This document shows positions 43,856 to 52,854 of a DNA stretch of 64,000 nt, piece by piece. How positions within the stretch are numbered: position 1 is the stretch's first letter; each line of letters begins with the position of its first letter. The stretch is from an uncultured Clostridia bacterium (lineage in GTDB: Bacteria > Bacillota > Clostridia > TANB77 > CAG-508). The notes below the pieces were generated by a model. The model searched no databases, was not told the DNA's origin, and was given only the letters and a program-made list of their open reading frames with translations. Both the position numbers and the translations under genes were made by a program. The stretch is taken from positions 1-64,000 of the forward strand of contig CAKOYU010000010.1 of assembly GCA_934130975.1 (NCBI GenBank), written 5' to 3'.

Positions 43856-46468
43856 TTATAACCACTCTCCTACTTTTTTAATATAAATCTTTTTAACTGC
43901 CTGAACCAAAACTACATATAAAGCAGTTAATCCAGCAATTATTCCATAATATTTTAATGGTAATATTTCAAAATGAAATGCTGATACATTATGTAATAAT
44001 GTTGGTGCTAATATTGTCCCAACTATAGTTACTATTGTAAGTCCAAACAACATTGGACTTGGCTTTGATTGTACAAATGGTATTTTTGATGTACGTACAA
44101 AGTGGATAATTAATGTTTCACTGATTAAGCATTCAACAAACCATGCTGTTTGGAAATAAGTTTCATATGCTTCTCCATTGTATCCCAATATAAACCAAAA
44201 TGCTAAAAATGCTAATACATCTATTATTGAACTTACAGGTCCCATTACATTCATAAATGTTCCTAATCCTTTTGTATCCCATTTTTTAGGTTTTAACAAG
44301 AACTCTTTGTCCACATTATCATATGGAATTGCTATTTGTGAAAAATCATATAAGAAATCTTGTATAAGCATTTGTATTGGTAACAATGGCAAAAATGGTA
44401 AAAATATACTTGCTATAAATATACTAAATACATCTCCAAAATCTGAACTTAATGCCATCTTCATATATTTAATAATATTACCATAAACTTTTCTTCCTTC
44501 TAATACTCCATTTAATATAACCTTTAAGCTTTTTTCTAATAATATGATGTCACTCGCTTCTTTTGCTATATCTGTTGCAGTATTTACACATATTCCAACA
44601 TCAGCATTATGTAGTGATGGTGCATCATTTACTCCATCTCCCATATATCCTACTACATGTCCATTTTTCTTTAGTATTTTTATTATTCTCTCTTTTTGCA
44701 ATGGATTCATTCTTGCAAATACATTAACCTTTTCTACTTCTTTTGATAGTTCATCATCTGACATTTTGTCTACATCTGCCCCTATCAAAACCTTTTCATT
44801 TGGAATTCCAACTAATCTGCATATATTTTCTGTTGCATATTGATTATCGCCCGTTAGGATTTTTGTTGTAACACCATATTCTTTTAATTTTTTGATTGTA
44901 CCTTTTACTTCTTTTTTTGGTGGATCTAAAAATGCTACAAATCCTATAAATGTCATTTCGTTTTCGTCTGAATACTCACGCTTTGATGCTAATGCTATTA
45001 CCTGCATTCCCTGTTTTGCAAGCCTTTGTGCATTTGAGTTTATATTTTCTATTAATTCCTCTGTTAATGGTTTATGCTCATTATTTATTTTAGCAGTTGT
45101 ACATCCTTTTAAAACTTCCTCTAACGCTCCTTTAGTAATAGTTCTATAATGTCCATCATGTTCTACAACAACACTCATCTTTTTTCTTGTATAGTCAAAT
45201 GGTATCTCATCTACTTTTTTATAGTCTAGTATTCTATCTTTGATATTATGCTGATTTCCATATGTAATTATTGCTCTATCAACCAAATTCTTCATTCCTG
45301 TACTATAATAGCTATTTAAAAACGCATATTCTAATATTGATAAATCCTCATTTCCTTCAACATTAATATATTTTTGTAAAATTATTTTATCTAATGTTAA
45401 TGTGCCTGTTTTGTCTGTACATAAAATATCTATTGCCCCCAAATTTTGGATTGATTGTATATTTTTTACTAAAGTCTTCTTTTTTGCTAATGTCTTTGTC
45501 CCTTTAGTTAAATTCACATTAACAATCATAGGTAACATTGTTGGCGTAATTCCTACCGCTACTGATAGTGCGAACAAAACCGCTTCTAATATGTCTTTAC
45601 GTATGAATGCATAAATAACAAATACTGCGATTGATACTACAACCATGTATCTTATTAGTAATTTTGTTATATTATTCATACCTCTTTCAAAATTAGTTAT
45701 TTCTTTTTTGCTATCTATCTGTTTCCCCATACTTCCCAGATATGTAGAAAAACCTGTATTTATTACAACAGCCGTTGCATTTCCGCTTATTACACTTGTT
45801 CCCATTAAGCACACATTTGACAATGAAAATATTTCATTTGTATCTGAATATGTATTTGTTTTTTCTACAGGCACACTCTCACCAGTAAAAACAGATTGAT
45901 TTAAAAACAAATCTTTATTTTCTATTATCATTACATCAGCTGGAATGATCGAACCTGCATTTAAATGAATAATATCACCTTTTACTACTTTTTCTGTTTT
46001 GATATTTTTCTCCTTGCCATTCCTTACAACTGTTGCATTTGAGAACAATTGACTTTTTAAAGTTTGATTGAATTTGTATGTTGAATAATCTTGAGCAAAT
46101 CTAATCATTGCACTTACAAATCCAATAGCAAAAATGATAATAGTTCCAATTTTATCATTTGATATTAGTTGATTGATAATCGCAAGAATCACTAAAATCA
46201 AAATAAATTTATCCTTAAATGAATTAACAAAAAAGTAAAACCAAGAATGTTTTTCTTCTTTTACTACTATATTATCTCCATCCTCATCTAATCTCTGCTC
46301 TACTATTTTATCATTTAAACCTTTTTCAGTATTAGTTGCAAATTCATTTAATATATCATCTTTGTTCTTTTGTGCTATCTTTTTATATTTTTCTAAAATT
46401 TCATTATTTGTATTTTGAGTATTTTGTTTATTTTTTAATTTGTTTTTTATTAAAAATAAATTTATCAT
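43856..46468 (-). CDS. mgtA: Magnesium-importing P-type ATPase (MgtA-like)
   Basis: A 870-residue P3B-type transporter. The phosphorylation motif is CTDKTGTLTLDK, the actuator-domain motif is FTGESVPVEK, and the hinge motif is GYMGDGVNDAPSLHNADVGI. Up to ten membrane segments are seen. PTMLPMIVNVNLTKGTKTLA matches the MgtA/MgtB intramembrane region. ATG 46468 follows AAAGGAG. It probably imports Mg2+ when scarce. No M-box-like leader was seen; the upstream region is filled by ACCGGT repeats. Confidence 0.92.
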   Translation of the reverse strand: MINLFLIKNKLKNKQNTQNTNNEILEKYKKIAQKNKDDILNEFATNTEKGLNDKIVEQRLDEDGDNIVVKEEKHSWFYFFVNSFKDKFILILVILAIINQLISNDKIGTIIIFAIGFVSAMIRFAQDYSTYKFNQTLKSQLFSNATVVRNGKEKNIKTEKVVKGDIIHLNAGSIIPADVMIIENKDLFLNQSVFTGESVPVEKTNTYSDTNEIFSLSNVCLMGTSVISGNATAVVINTGFSTYLGSMGKQIDSKKEITNFERGMNNITKLLIRYMVVVSIAVFVIYAFIRKDILEAVLFALSVAVGITPTMLPMIVNVNLTKGTKTLAKKKTLVKNIQSIQNLGAIDILCTDKTGTLTLDKIILQKYINVEGNEDLSILEYAFLNSYYSTGMKNLVDRAIITYGNQHNIKDRILDYKKVDEIPFDYTRKKMSVVVEHDGHYRTITKGALEEVLKGCTTAKINNEHKPLTEELIENINSNAQRLAKQGMQVIALASKREYSDENEMTFIGFVAFLDPPKKEVKGTIKKLKEYGVTTKILTGDNQYATENICRLVGIPNEKVLIGADVDKMSDDELSKEVEKVNVFARMNPLQKERIIKILKKNGHVVGYMGDGVNDAPSLHNADVGICVNTATDIAKEASDIILLEKSLKVILNGVLEGRKVYGNIIKYMKMALSSDFGDVFSIFIASIFLPFLPLLPIQMLIQDFLYDFSQIAIPYDNVDKEFLLKPKKWDTKGLGTFMNVMGPVSSIIDVLAFLAFWFILGYNGEAYETYFQTAWFVECLISETLIIHFVRTSKIPFVQSKPSPMLFGLTIVTIVGTILAPTLLHNVSAFHFEILPLKYYGIIAGLTALYVVLVQAVKKIYIKKVGEWL

Positions 46469-46494
46469 TTTTCTCGCTTCTCCTTTGTACATTT

Positions 46495-46612
46495 TGCGCA
46501 TTTTGGACCGGTTCTGTTTTGTTCACTGCGCATTTGGGACCGGTTCTGTTTTGTTCACTGCGCATTTGGGACCGGTTCTGTTTTGCTCACAAGACTGGTA
46601 CTTTTTTGTTCT
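46495..46612. repeat. ACCGGT-type repeat, three tandem units
   Basis: Three units of about 32 bp, each with GGACCGGTTCTGTTTTG and TTCACTGCGCATTTG, then the flank CAAGACTGGTACTTTTTTGT. The array occupies the 5' region of the P-type ATPase gene. Confidence 0.75.
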
Positions 46613-46633
46613 TTTTTATTATATCTCAAAAAA

Positions 46634-46681
46634 TATAACCATGTAAATATTATTTTTCAAAAAAATTTACACGGTTATATT
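46634..46681. terminator. Bidirectional terminator after mazF
   Basis: TATAACCATGTAAAT pairs with ATTTACACGGTTATA with one mismatch across an A/T-rich loop. T-rich sequence follows on the minus strand. Confidence 0.65.
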
Positions 46682-46683
46682 TT

Positions 46684-47040
46684 CTATATTCCATTATCCA
46701 AACCAAAACTCACACCAAGAGCATTATTTAATTGATTTATTATCTCACTATCTTCTATATGTCCTATTTTTTCTTTCAATCTACTTTTATCTATTGTTCT
46801 TATTTGTTCAGCAAGTACTACTGAGTTACTCTTAAGCCCACTTGTATTTTCTCCTAATTCTATATGTGTTGGTAATTTTGTTTTATTTGTTTGGGATGTT
46901 ATGGCTGCTGCAATAACAGTTGGACTATATCTATTTCCTAAATCATTTTGTATGATTAATACCGGTCTAATTCCTCCTTGTTCTGATCCCACTACTGGAC
47001 TTAAATCTGCATAAAACATATCTCCTCTTTTTATTACCAT
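46684..47040 (-). CDS. mazF: MazF/PemK family endoribonuclease toxin
   Basis: A 118-residue toxin of the EndoA/NdoA type that cuts mRNA at specific short sequences. The N-terminus IKRGDMFYADLSPVVGSEQG and RPVLIIQNDLGNRYSPTVI are typical. The conserved catalytic Thr is in AAITSQTNK. ATG 47040 follows GGGAGTGAAGAAA. No MazE-like antitoxin frame is visible in the 115 bp upstream or in the next gene, which is unusual because Firmicute mazF normally follows its antitoxin gene. The antitoxin may be elsewhere or lost. Confidence 0.93.
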   Translation of the reverse strand: MVIKRGDMFYADLSPVVGSEQGGIRPVLIIQNDLGNRYSPTVIAAAITSQTNKTKLPTHIELGENTSGLKSNSVVLAEQIRTIDKSRLKEKIGHIEDSEIINQLNNALGVSFGLDNGI

Positions 47041-47154
47041 TTTCTTCACTCCCAAAAACTACAATTTTAAGTCTATATTTTCGTATTTTTAAACTTAGTT
47101 TGAAGTAAAGTCAATAGTATTCTACATCTATATAATTCGTAAAAGTTTCTAGTA

Positions 47155-47739
47155 TTACTTTGTACTATTTACCTTTACCTCATTATATAATATGTAAATT
47201 GTCGTTTTTTGTTTATTGTCCTTTATTTCCATTTGTGTTGGATTATGTGTTTTTTGATCTATATGTAATGTTTTATTATTTGCTTTCATTACCGTTTCTG
47301 TATCTTTTTCTTCAAATTGTGCATTTTCATCTTTTTTGTAATCTTCTATAAAACTGTATAAATCTAAGCAATTATCTCCTAAATAATTATAATTATCTAA
47401 GATTGTACTTAAATCTAATTGACTGTTTTCAATTTTTGTGCTCGTTCCATCATTTTCTATTTTTACTCCTGCTATATTACTTGGTTCTATTACTTCTTGT
47501 GTACTTTTATTTGGCTCTTGATATGTTTGCTTTAATATATACTTATTGCTGTTTTTATTACTAGTCACATTGACTGTTACATTTACCTCATATGAACTAA
47601 TATTTAAAATATAGTCTACGATTTCTTGACTAGTTTTATTATTTCCTATTTTTGAATTTTTAACCCTATTTTTATAAAAAAATATTCCACTAATTCCAAT
47701 CACTATTATTAATAATATAATCCAATATTTCTTTTTCAT
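47155..47739 (-). CDS. LolA/GerS-like membrane-anchored protein
   Basis: A 194-residue protein with an N-terminal membrane helix (KYWIILLIIVIGISGIFFYK) and an extracytoplasmic domain. The C-terminal strand pattern TLHIDQKTHNPTQMEIKDNK resembles the LolA-like fold of clostridial GerS-type proteins, in which a predicted carrier region ends IDK.T..P. It has no lipobox cysteine, so it is anchored by the helix. GerS proteins act in spore germination, so a spore or envelope role is possible, but this is homology by eye only. Confidence 0.5.
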   Translation of the reverse strand: MKKKYWIILLIIVIGISGIFFYKNRVKNSKIGNNKTSQEIVDYILNISSYEVNVTVNVTSNKNSNKYILKQTYQEPNKSTQEVIEPSNIAGVKIENDGTSTKIENSQLDLSTILDNYNYLGDNCLDLYSFIEDYKKDENAQFEEKDTETVMKANNKTLHIDQKTHNPTQMEIKDNKQKTTIYILYNEVKVNSTK

Positions 47740-47805
47740 ACATAAACCTCCTAAAGTATATGTATTACTCTAGAAAAAAAATATAACTATATCTAACATA
47801 AAAAA

Positions 47806-47975
47806 TAAAATATAAACTTTAAATGGAATGACGAATGTGCATGAAGAAACAATAGAACTTCTATGTAGTTTTATGGAAAGAGTTCACGATAGTGGAAGGG
47901 TGCCATAAAACAAATTAGAAGTTCTTAAGTTTCGTAATAAGCCGAGTCATGTAATGCAAAGTCTATATTTCATTT
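47806..47975 (+). repeat. Hairpin repeat family B, copy 1
   Basis: A long stem of AGAACTTCT and GTTTTATGG with CCATAAAAC and AGAAGTTCT encloses GAGTTCACGATAGTGGAA. TTTCGTAATAAGCCGAG follows. Weak terminal repeats (TATAAACTTT and AAAGTCTATA) flank it. The right end overlaps the last codons of dusB. Confidence 0.7.
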
Positions 47976-48949
47976 TTTATATTTGTAAAGTAATTTTCTA
48001 TTCTTTGTAATAATTCTTCTTTAGTCGTTATATGATTTATTTCATTTCTAAATGCACTTGAATCAGGCATATTTTTAGTATACCAACTAATATGTTTTCT
48101 CATTTCATTAAGAGCTACACCTTCACCTTTATACTTTATATCAAGTTCGATATGCTCTTTTAAAATTTCATATTTTTCTTTGTTAGATGGCTTAGGTAAT
48201 TTTTCTCCAGTTTCTAAATAGTGTTGAATTTGTTCAAAAATCCAAGGATTTCCCATTGATCCTCTACCTATTGCAATTCCGTCAACACCAGTATATTCAA
48301 ACATAGCTTTAGCTGATTCTTCATCAATAACATCTCCATTTCCTATAACAGGAATGTTAACAGTCTCTTTTACCTTTTTTATTATATCCCAATCAGCATG
48401 ACCAGTATAAAACTCATCACGAGTTCTTCCATGTATTGTAATGGCTGAAATCCCATTCTTTTCTGCTATTTTAGCAATGTCACAAGCTACTATATGATTA
48501 TTATCCCATCCTTTTCTGAATTTTAATGTAACTGGGGCCTTAGAATTTGCAACTACAGATTTTATTATTTCTTCTGCTTTTTCTAAGTCTAATAATAATT
48601 TACTTCCATCTCCATTTTTTACAACTTTAGGAGCAGGACACCCCATATTAATATCTACAATGTCTGCTAATTCACTTACATATTTAGCAGCATATCCCAT
48701 TGTCTCTGGATCACTTCCAAATATTTGCATACTTATTGGACCTTTTTCTCCATCAGTATTTAATAAACTTTTTGTCTTTTCATCACCATAAAATAATGCT
48801 TTTGAACTCACCATTTCTGTACATACTAAACCTGGCTTAAATTTTTCTACAATACGTCTAAAAGGCAGGTCTGTTACACCTGCCATTGGAGCTAATATCA
48901 AATTATTTTCTAGTTCTATATTTCCTATTCTTAGTTTTTTTAAGTACAT
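47963..48949 (-). CDS. dusB: tRNA-dihydrouridine synthase B
   Basis: A 328-residue flavoenzyme reducing uridine in tRNA D loops. NLILAPMAGVTDLPFRRI opens the TIM barrel. VDINMGCPAPKVVKNGDGSK carries the catalytic Cys, and AITIHGRTRDEFYTGHADWD and IGNGDVIDEESAK are FMN and substrate parts. ATG 48949 follows AGGAG. It sits downstream of the rodA/ftsW gene on the same strand, so it is likely co-transcribed. The last few codons come from the end of a hairpin repeat. Confidence 0.95.
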   Translation of the reverse strand: MYLKKLRIGNIELENNLILAPMAGVTDLPFRRIVEKFKPGLVCTEMVSSKALFYGDEKTKSLLNTDGEKGPISMQIFGSDPETMGYAAKYVSELADIVDINMGCPAPKVVKNGDGSKLLLDLEKAEEIIKSVVANSKAPVTLKFRKGWDNNHIVACDIAKIAEKNGISAITIHGRTRDEFYTGHADWDIIKKVKETVNIPVIGNGDVIDEESAKAMFEYTGVDGIAIGRGSMGNPWIFEQIQHYLETGEKLPKPSNKEKYEILKEHIELDIKYKGEGVALNEMRKHISWYTKNMPDSSAFRNEINHITTKEELLQRIENYFTNIKNEI

Positions 48950-48959
48950 ATTATTACTC

Positions 48960-50073
48960 CTATTTATTAAACATTCCATTTTTTCTTTGACTACTTATAT
49001 TTAGTAATATTCCTAAACATAAGAAACTTGTTATCATTGAGCTTCCGTCCATAGCTTACAAATAACAGTGGTACACCTGTAATTGGTAATAAGCCCATTG
49101 TCATACCTATATTTTCTAGAGTATGGAATAAAAATATTCCTGCTATTCCTGCTGCTACATATGATCCAGCATCATCTTTAATTCCTTTGGCTACTTGTAT
49201 TGATTTTGTAATAATGACTACATTCAATAAAATAACTGAACATGCTACGACAAACCCCATTTCTTCTCCTATTACAGAAAAGATAAAGTCTGTTGTTTTA
49301 GGATATAAATATCCTAATTGCGTTTGATTCCCATTTAATACTCCCATTCCTGTAACTTCTCCGGCACCTATTGCAAGTTTTGATTGTAAAATATTATATC
49401 CTGCCCCTTTGGGATCTGATTCTGGATGTAAAAATGTATCTATTCTTGATTTAGCATGTTGTGGTAATATAAAATTATAAATTAATGGTACTGCTATTAT
49501 TACTACTGCTATTGCTGATATTATATATTTTTTATCTATACCAGCAACAAATATCATCAATAAAAATGCCACTATATATGCTGTCGCTGTTCCATAGTCT
49601 GGCTCTATTATAATCAATAATACTGGTACTGCTATTGTTAGTAATATTATTGCTAGTTTAGGAATCCTATTTATTTCATCTCTACCATTTTTTTGAATTG
49701 TAGAAATTACATATGCTAAAAACAATATCACAAATACTTTTGCAATTTCTGCTGGCTGAAAAGATAATAAATCATTTCCTATTACAAACCAGCTTCTTGC
49801 TCCACTTATAGGCTTTGTAAATAATACTGCAATTACTGAAAATATTGCTATACCATATAATATAGGAGATAATTTTATTAGAACTTTATAGTCTATTAAC
49901 ATGACTACAACCATTATTCCAATACTTATCCCCATCCACATAGCTTGTTTTTTAAATTCATCTAAACCAGAGTCATATGATGCTGAAAATAATGCTACCA
50001 GTCCAATTCCACATAATATAATTGCACATAGTGGTATCCACCATTCTATTTTTCTAAAATTTCTAACATTCAT
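48960..50073 (-). pseudogene. RodA/FtsW/SpoVE family gene with 3' frameshift
   Basis: A polytopic SEDS peptidoglycan polymerase: WWIPLCAIILCGIGLVALFS, LSFQPAEIAKVFVILFLA, IIEPDYGTA and GLLPITGVPLLFVSYG. At 49047 one extra base (C before GGA on the coding strand) shifts the frame. The read-through then ends early as SYGRKLNDNKFLM. Deleting it restores SYGGSSMITSFLCLGILLN and a stop at 48960, just before dusB's ribosome site. As read the product is 360 residues and loses its last helix; restored it is about 370. Since such a gene is normally essential or near-essential, a sequence error is likely. Order after minE suggests a RodA-like role in the min-rod cluster. Confidence 0.85.
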
Positions 50074-50097
50074 TTGATCACTCTTTTTTATAAGATT

Positions 50098-50610
50098 TTA
50101 TTTTTCTTTTTTGGCTTTTGTATCTTTGGGTTGTTTCTTTTCTTCTTTTGTTGTCTCTACTTTTTTATTCGTTTCTTTTTCTTCTTTTGTTGTATTTTTT
50201 TCCTTCTCTTCTTGTTTTTTATTAGTTTGCTCTTTTTTTTCTTTTACTGTATTGTCTGTTTTTTTCTCTTCTTTCTTTTCTTCACTATCTTTTACTTGAG
50301 CAGTTTGTCTTACTTCATCTTTTATGTTTAATATAGGAATATTTGCATATAGTGCTGGAGCTCCATTACTTCCATCATCATTTTCTTTATTGGTTAATCT
50401 TACATCCATTGCACTTTCATCTATATCTATATATTTCTTTATTACTTCAATTATTTCTTGCTTCATCAAATCTAAAAAGTCTGCTGATACATTAGCTCTG
50501 TCTTGCATTAAAACTAAATGTAATCTCTCTTTTGCTGCATCTTTAGATTTTAATGTTTGTTCTTCTTTTTTAGTCATTTTCTTAAAAAAATTCATTATGC
50601 TTTCAAACAT
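50098..50610 (-). CDS. minE: MinE with long charged tail
   Basis: A 170-residue MinE, the topological factor that drives MinD off the membrane. The N-terminus MFESIMNFFKKMTKKEEQTL is an amphipathic membrane-targeting helix. AAKERLHLVLMQDRANVSAD is the MinD-binding region, and the dimer domain follows to about residue 100 (MKQEIIEVIKKYIDIDES). The remaining 65-70 residues are a Lys/Glu/Thr tail with many KEEK-type runs, not part of standard MinE, which is about 85-90 residues. It lies 25 bp downstream of minD and 25 bp upstream of the rodA/ftsW gene. Confidence 0.9.
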   Translation of the reverse strand: MFESIMNFFKKMTKKEEQTLKSKDAAKERLHLVLMQDRANVSADFLDLMKQEIIEVIKKYIDIDESAMDVRLTNKENDDGSNGAPALYANIPILNIKDEVRQTAQVKDSEEKKEEKKTDNTVKEKKEQTNKKQEEKEKNTTKEEKETNKKVETTKEEKKQPKDTKAKKEK

Positions 50611-50634
50611 TATTTATTACCCTCCAACTTTTGT

Positions 50635-51426
50635 TTATTTTTTGAATAGTCTTTTTAACTTTGCAAAAAATCCCTTTTCTCTTCCTGGAATTGTTACCTC
50701 TATATTTTCTCCTAGTACTCTTTTAGCAATTTCTAAATAAGCCTTTCCTGATGGTGCTTTTCTGTTTTGGATTACAGGCTCACCTTTATTTGTTTGTGTT
50801 ATTATATATTCGTCATCTGGAACAACACCTATTAAGTCTATAGATAATAAATCAACTATGTCATTTACATCCATCATTTCGCCTTTTCTTACCATATTAG
50901 GTCTTATTCTGTTTATTACTAATTCTGGATTTTTTATTTCTGATGCCTCTAATAGTCCTATTATTCTGTCAGCATCTCTTATTGCAGATATTTCTGCTGT
51001 TGTTACAACTATGGCTCTGTCTGCTCCTGCTATTGCATTTTTAAATCCTTGTTCAATTCCTGCAGGACAGTCTACAAGTATATAGTCAAATTCTTCTTTT
51101 AATTTTGTTGTTAATTCTTTCATTTGTTCTTCATTTACTGCACTTTTGTCTCTTGTTTGCGCAGCTGGTAATAAATATAATTCTTTAAACCTTTTATCTT
51201 TTATTAAAGCTTGTCTTAATTTACATTTTTCTTCAACAACATCAACTATATCATATACAATTCTATTTTCTAGTCCCATTACTACATCTAAATTTCTTAA
51301 TCCAATATCTGTATCTATTAATGCAACTTTTTTTCCTTCTAATGCTAAACTTGATCCTAAATTTGCTGTTGTTGTTGTTTTTCCAACTCCACCTTTTCCT
51401 GATGTGATAACTATAACTTCTCCCAT
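50635..51426 (-). CDS. minD: Septum-site ATPase MinD
   Basis: A 263-residue deviant Walker ATPase. GEVIVITSGKGGVGKTTTTA is the P-loop with the signature Lys. LIDTDIGLRNLDVVMGLENR and DYILVDCPAGIEQGF are switch regions. The C-terminus KGFFAKLKRLFKK is the amphipathic membrane-targeting sequence. It recruits the division inhibitor in other bacteria, yet no minC is adjacent here. An AAGGAGGAAGA-like site precedes the start. It leads a minD-minE-rodA-dusB group. Confidence 0.96.
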   Translation of the reverse strand: MGEVIVITSGKGGVGKTTTTANLGSSLALEGKKVALIDTDIGLRNLDVVMGLENRIVYDIVDVVEEKCKLRQALIKDKRFKELYLLPAAQTRDKSAVNEEQMKELTTKLKEEFDYILVDCPAGIEQGFKNAIAGADRAIVVTTAEISAIRDADRIIGLLEASEIKNPELVINRIRPNMVRKGEMMDVNDIVDLLSIDLIGVVPDDEYIITQTNKGEPVIQNRKAPSGKAYLEIAKRVLGENIEVTIPGREKGFFAKLKRLFKK

Positions 51427-51545
51427 ATTCTTCCTCCTTAGGATATCTCTTACGAATTTTTAATCCTAGTTTTTACAACTAATATCATACAATGAAACGG
51501 CTAAAAAGTCAATCTCTTTCCACAAATTTCACACATTTTTTACAT

Positions 51546-51581
51546 AAAAAATCACCATACCCGTAAGGTTACAGTGATTTT
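51546..51581 (-). terminator. Terminator between cwlD and minD
   Basis: On the minus strand AAAATCAC pairs with GTGATTTT with an inner hairpin (TAACC...GGGTA), followed by six T. It separates cwlD transcription from the min genes. Confidence 0.7.
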
Positions 51582-51633
51582 GTAATATTATGTTATAGAA
51601 TGATATTTTATTTAAAATTATTATAGTTAAAGA

Positions 51634-51816
51634 TTTAAAATATAATTATAGGCTTTTCATTACATTCCTCGGCTTAATACGAAATTTAATAAATTCTAAT
51701 TTGTTTTATGGGTCCTTTCCACTATCGTGAACTCTTACCATAAAACTACATAAGAATTTCTAAAATTTTTCCTTGCACATTCGGAATTTCATTCAAATCC
51801 TATAATTATATTTTAA
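51634..51816 (-). repeat. Hairpin repeat family B, copy 2
   Basis: The ends TTAAAATATAATTATAGG and CCTATAATTATATTTTAA are perfectly complementary. On the minus strand AAATTCT and GTTTTATGG pair with CCATAAAAC and AGAATTT. The sequence at the outer stem differs from copy 1 on both sides but still pairs. The loop TTCACGATAGTGGAA is the same. Confidence 0.75.
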
Positions 51817-51833
51817 GTCTTTATTATAAAAAG

Positions 51834-52543
51834 TTATTGATAAAAATAATCTACTATGCCATTATATATGCCCCAAGCCAGTCTATTTTGATATTCATCT
51901 TCCAATAATTTTTGTTCCTCTTCTGGATTTGACAAAAATCCACATTCTACAATTGTAATTGGAATTTCCACATGCTTGATTATATATATATTCTCTATGC
52001 TCTTAGCTACTCTATTGTTTTCTTTTTGAATAGCATTATTCAAATTATTTTGTATTGCAACAGCAAGCTTTTGCCCTTCTTGACTTTCTGCATTGTAAAA
52101 CGTTTGCCATCCATCATATTGTTGCTGTGGTATTTTATTTAGATGAATTGACACAAATATATCTGCTGAACTTTCATTTCCTATTTTTACTCTGTTATGA
52201 ATATCTGATATCTTTTTTTCTTTTAATGTTTTTGCATCCAAGTCATATATTGCATTTTCATCAGATCTCGTAAGTACTACGGAGGAACCACTTTGCTCTA
52301 ATAAGTTTTGTAATTTAAGTGCTATCTTCAAATTTGTTTCCGCTTCTGTTGTACCTCTACTACTTTGTGCTCCGTTCATCTGGTTTACCGGTGTCCTGCA
52401 TCTATTACTATTGTTTTGCCTGATACCGGCAATGATACTGTTGGTACACTTTCTTTGTTGTCTTTTAATATTGCAACACCAAATACTAATACAAACACAA
52501 TTAATATTGTCAATCTTATTTTCTTTTTGTTTAAAACTATCAT
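51834..52543 (-). pseudogene. cwlD: CwlD-type N-acetylmuramoyl-L-alanine amidase, two frameshifts
   Basis: Read with two corrections this is a complete Amidase_3 enzyme. The N-terminal anchor is IRLTILIVFVLVFGVAIL. Zinc ligands lie in GKTIVIDAGHGKPDEGAQSS, TEAE, VSIHLN and IVECGFLSNPEEE. Extra bases at 52390 (C before GGT) and 52374 (C before GGA) break the frame after DAGH. The ATG at 52543 follows GGGAG. CwlD makes muramic-delta-lactam in spore cortex, which agrees with the spo0A gene in the window. Both lesions are the same kind as in the rodA/ftsW gene, so a sequence error is more likely than gene loss. Confidence 0.82.
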
Positions 52544-52854
52544 AAAAAAACTCCCTATACAATCTTTTTATAATTGTATGAGAATTTTTTATTTTTATGA
52601 TTATCTTGGGTAAGTTGTTTTTAAATCAACCCAAATATGTAAAATTTTACTTGTTACTTTTTATATTTTATCATTTTATTTATATATTTTTCTAGTTCTT
52701 TGATTTAAAATTTTCTCTTTTTCAGTAAGATCAAAATAAGTTAATTAAGTTTTACATAATCTTTTTACAAAACGTTGACATTTTTACCAAAGTGTTGTAT
52801 AATAATAAGTGGAATAGGTAAATCATACTTTCATACAAAAAAGGAGAACAAATT
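52544..52854. other. Intergenic region with perfect promoter
   Basis: Mostly A and T, no gene. TTGACA at 52775-52780 and TATAAT at 52798-52803 are exactly consensus with a 17-bp spacer and drive the next plus-strand gene. Confidence 0.75.

Noticed and set aside
43856..46468. M-box or other magnesium riboswitch upstream of the P-type ATPase
   Set aside because: The upstream region is taken up by ACCGGT repeats; no M-box-like conserved core was visible.
46495..46612. CRISPR array from tandem 32-bp units
   Set aside because: The whole unit repeats with no unique spacers, and single units occur elsewhere.
48960..49060. Programmed frameshift in rodA/ftsW
   Set aside because: There is no slippery heptamer, and three other sites in the window show the same inserted C before GG.
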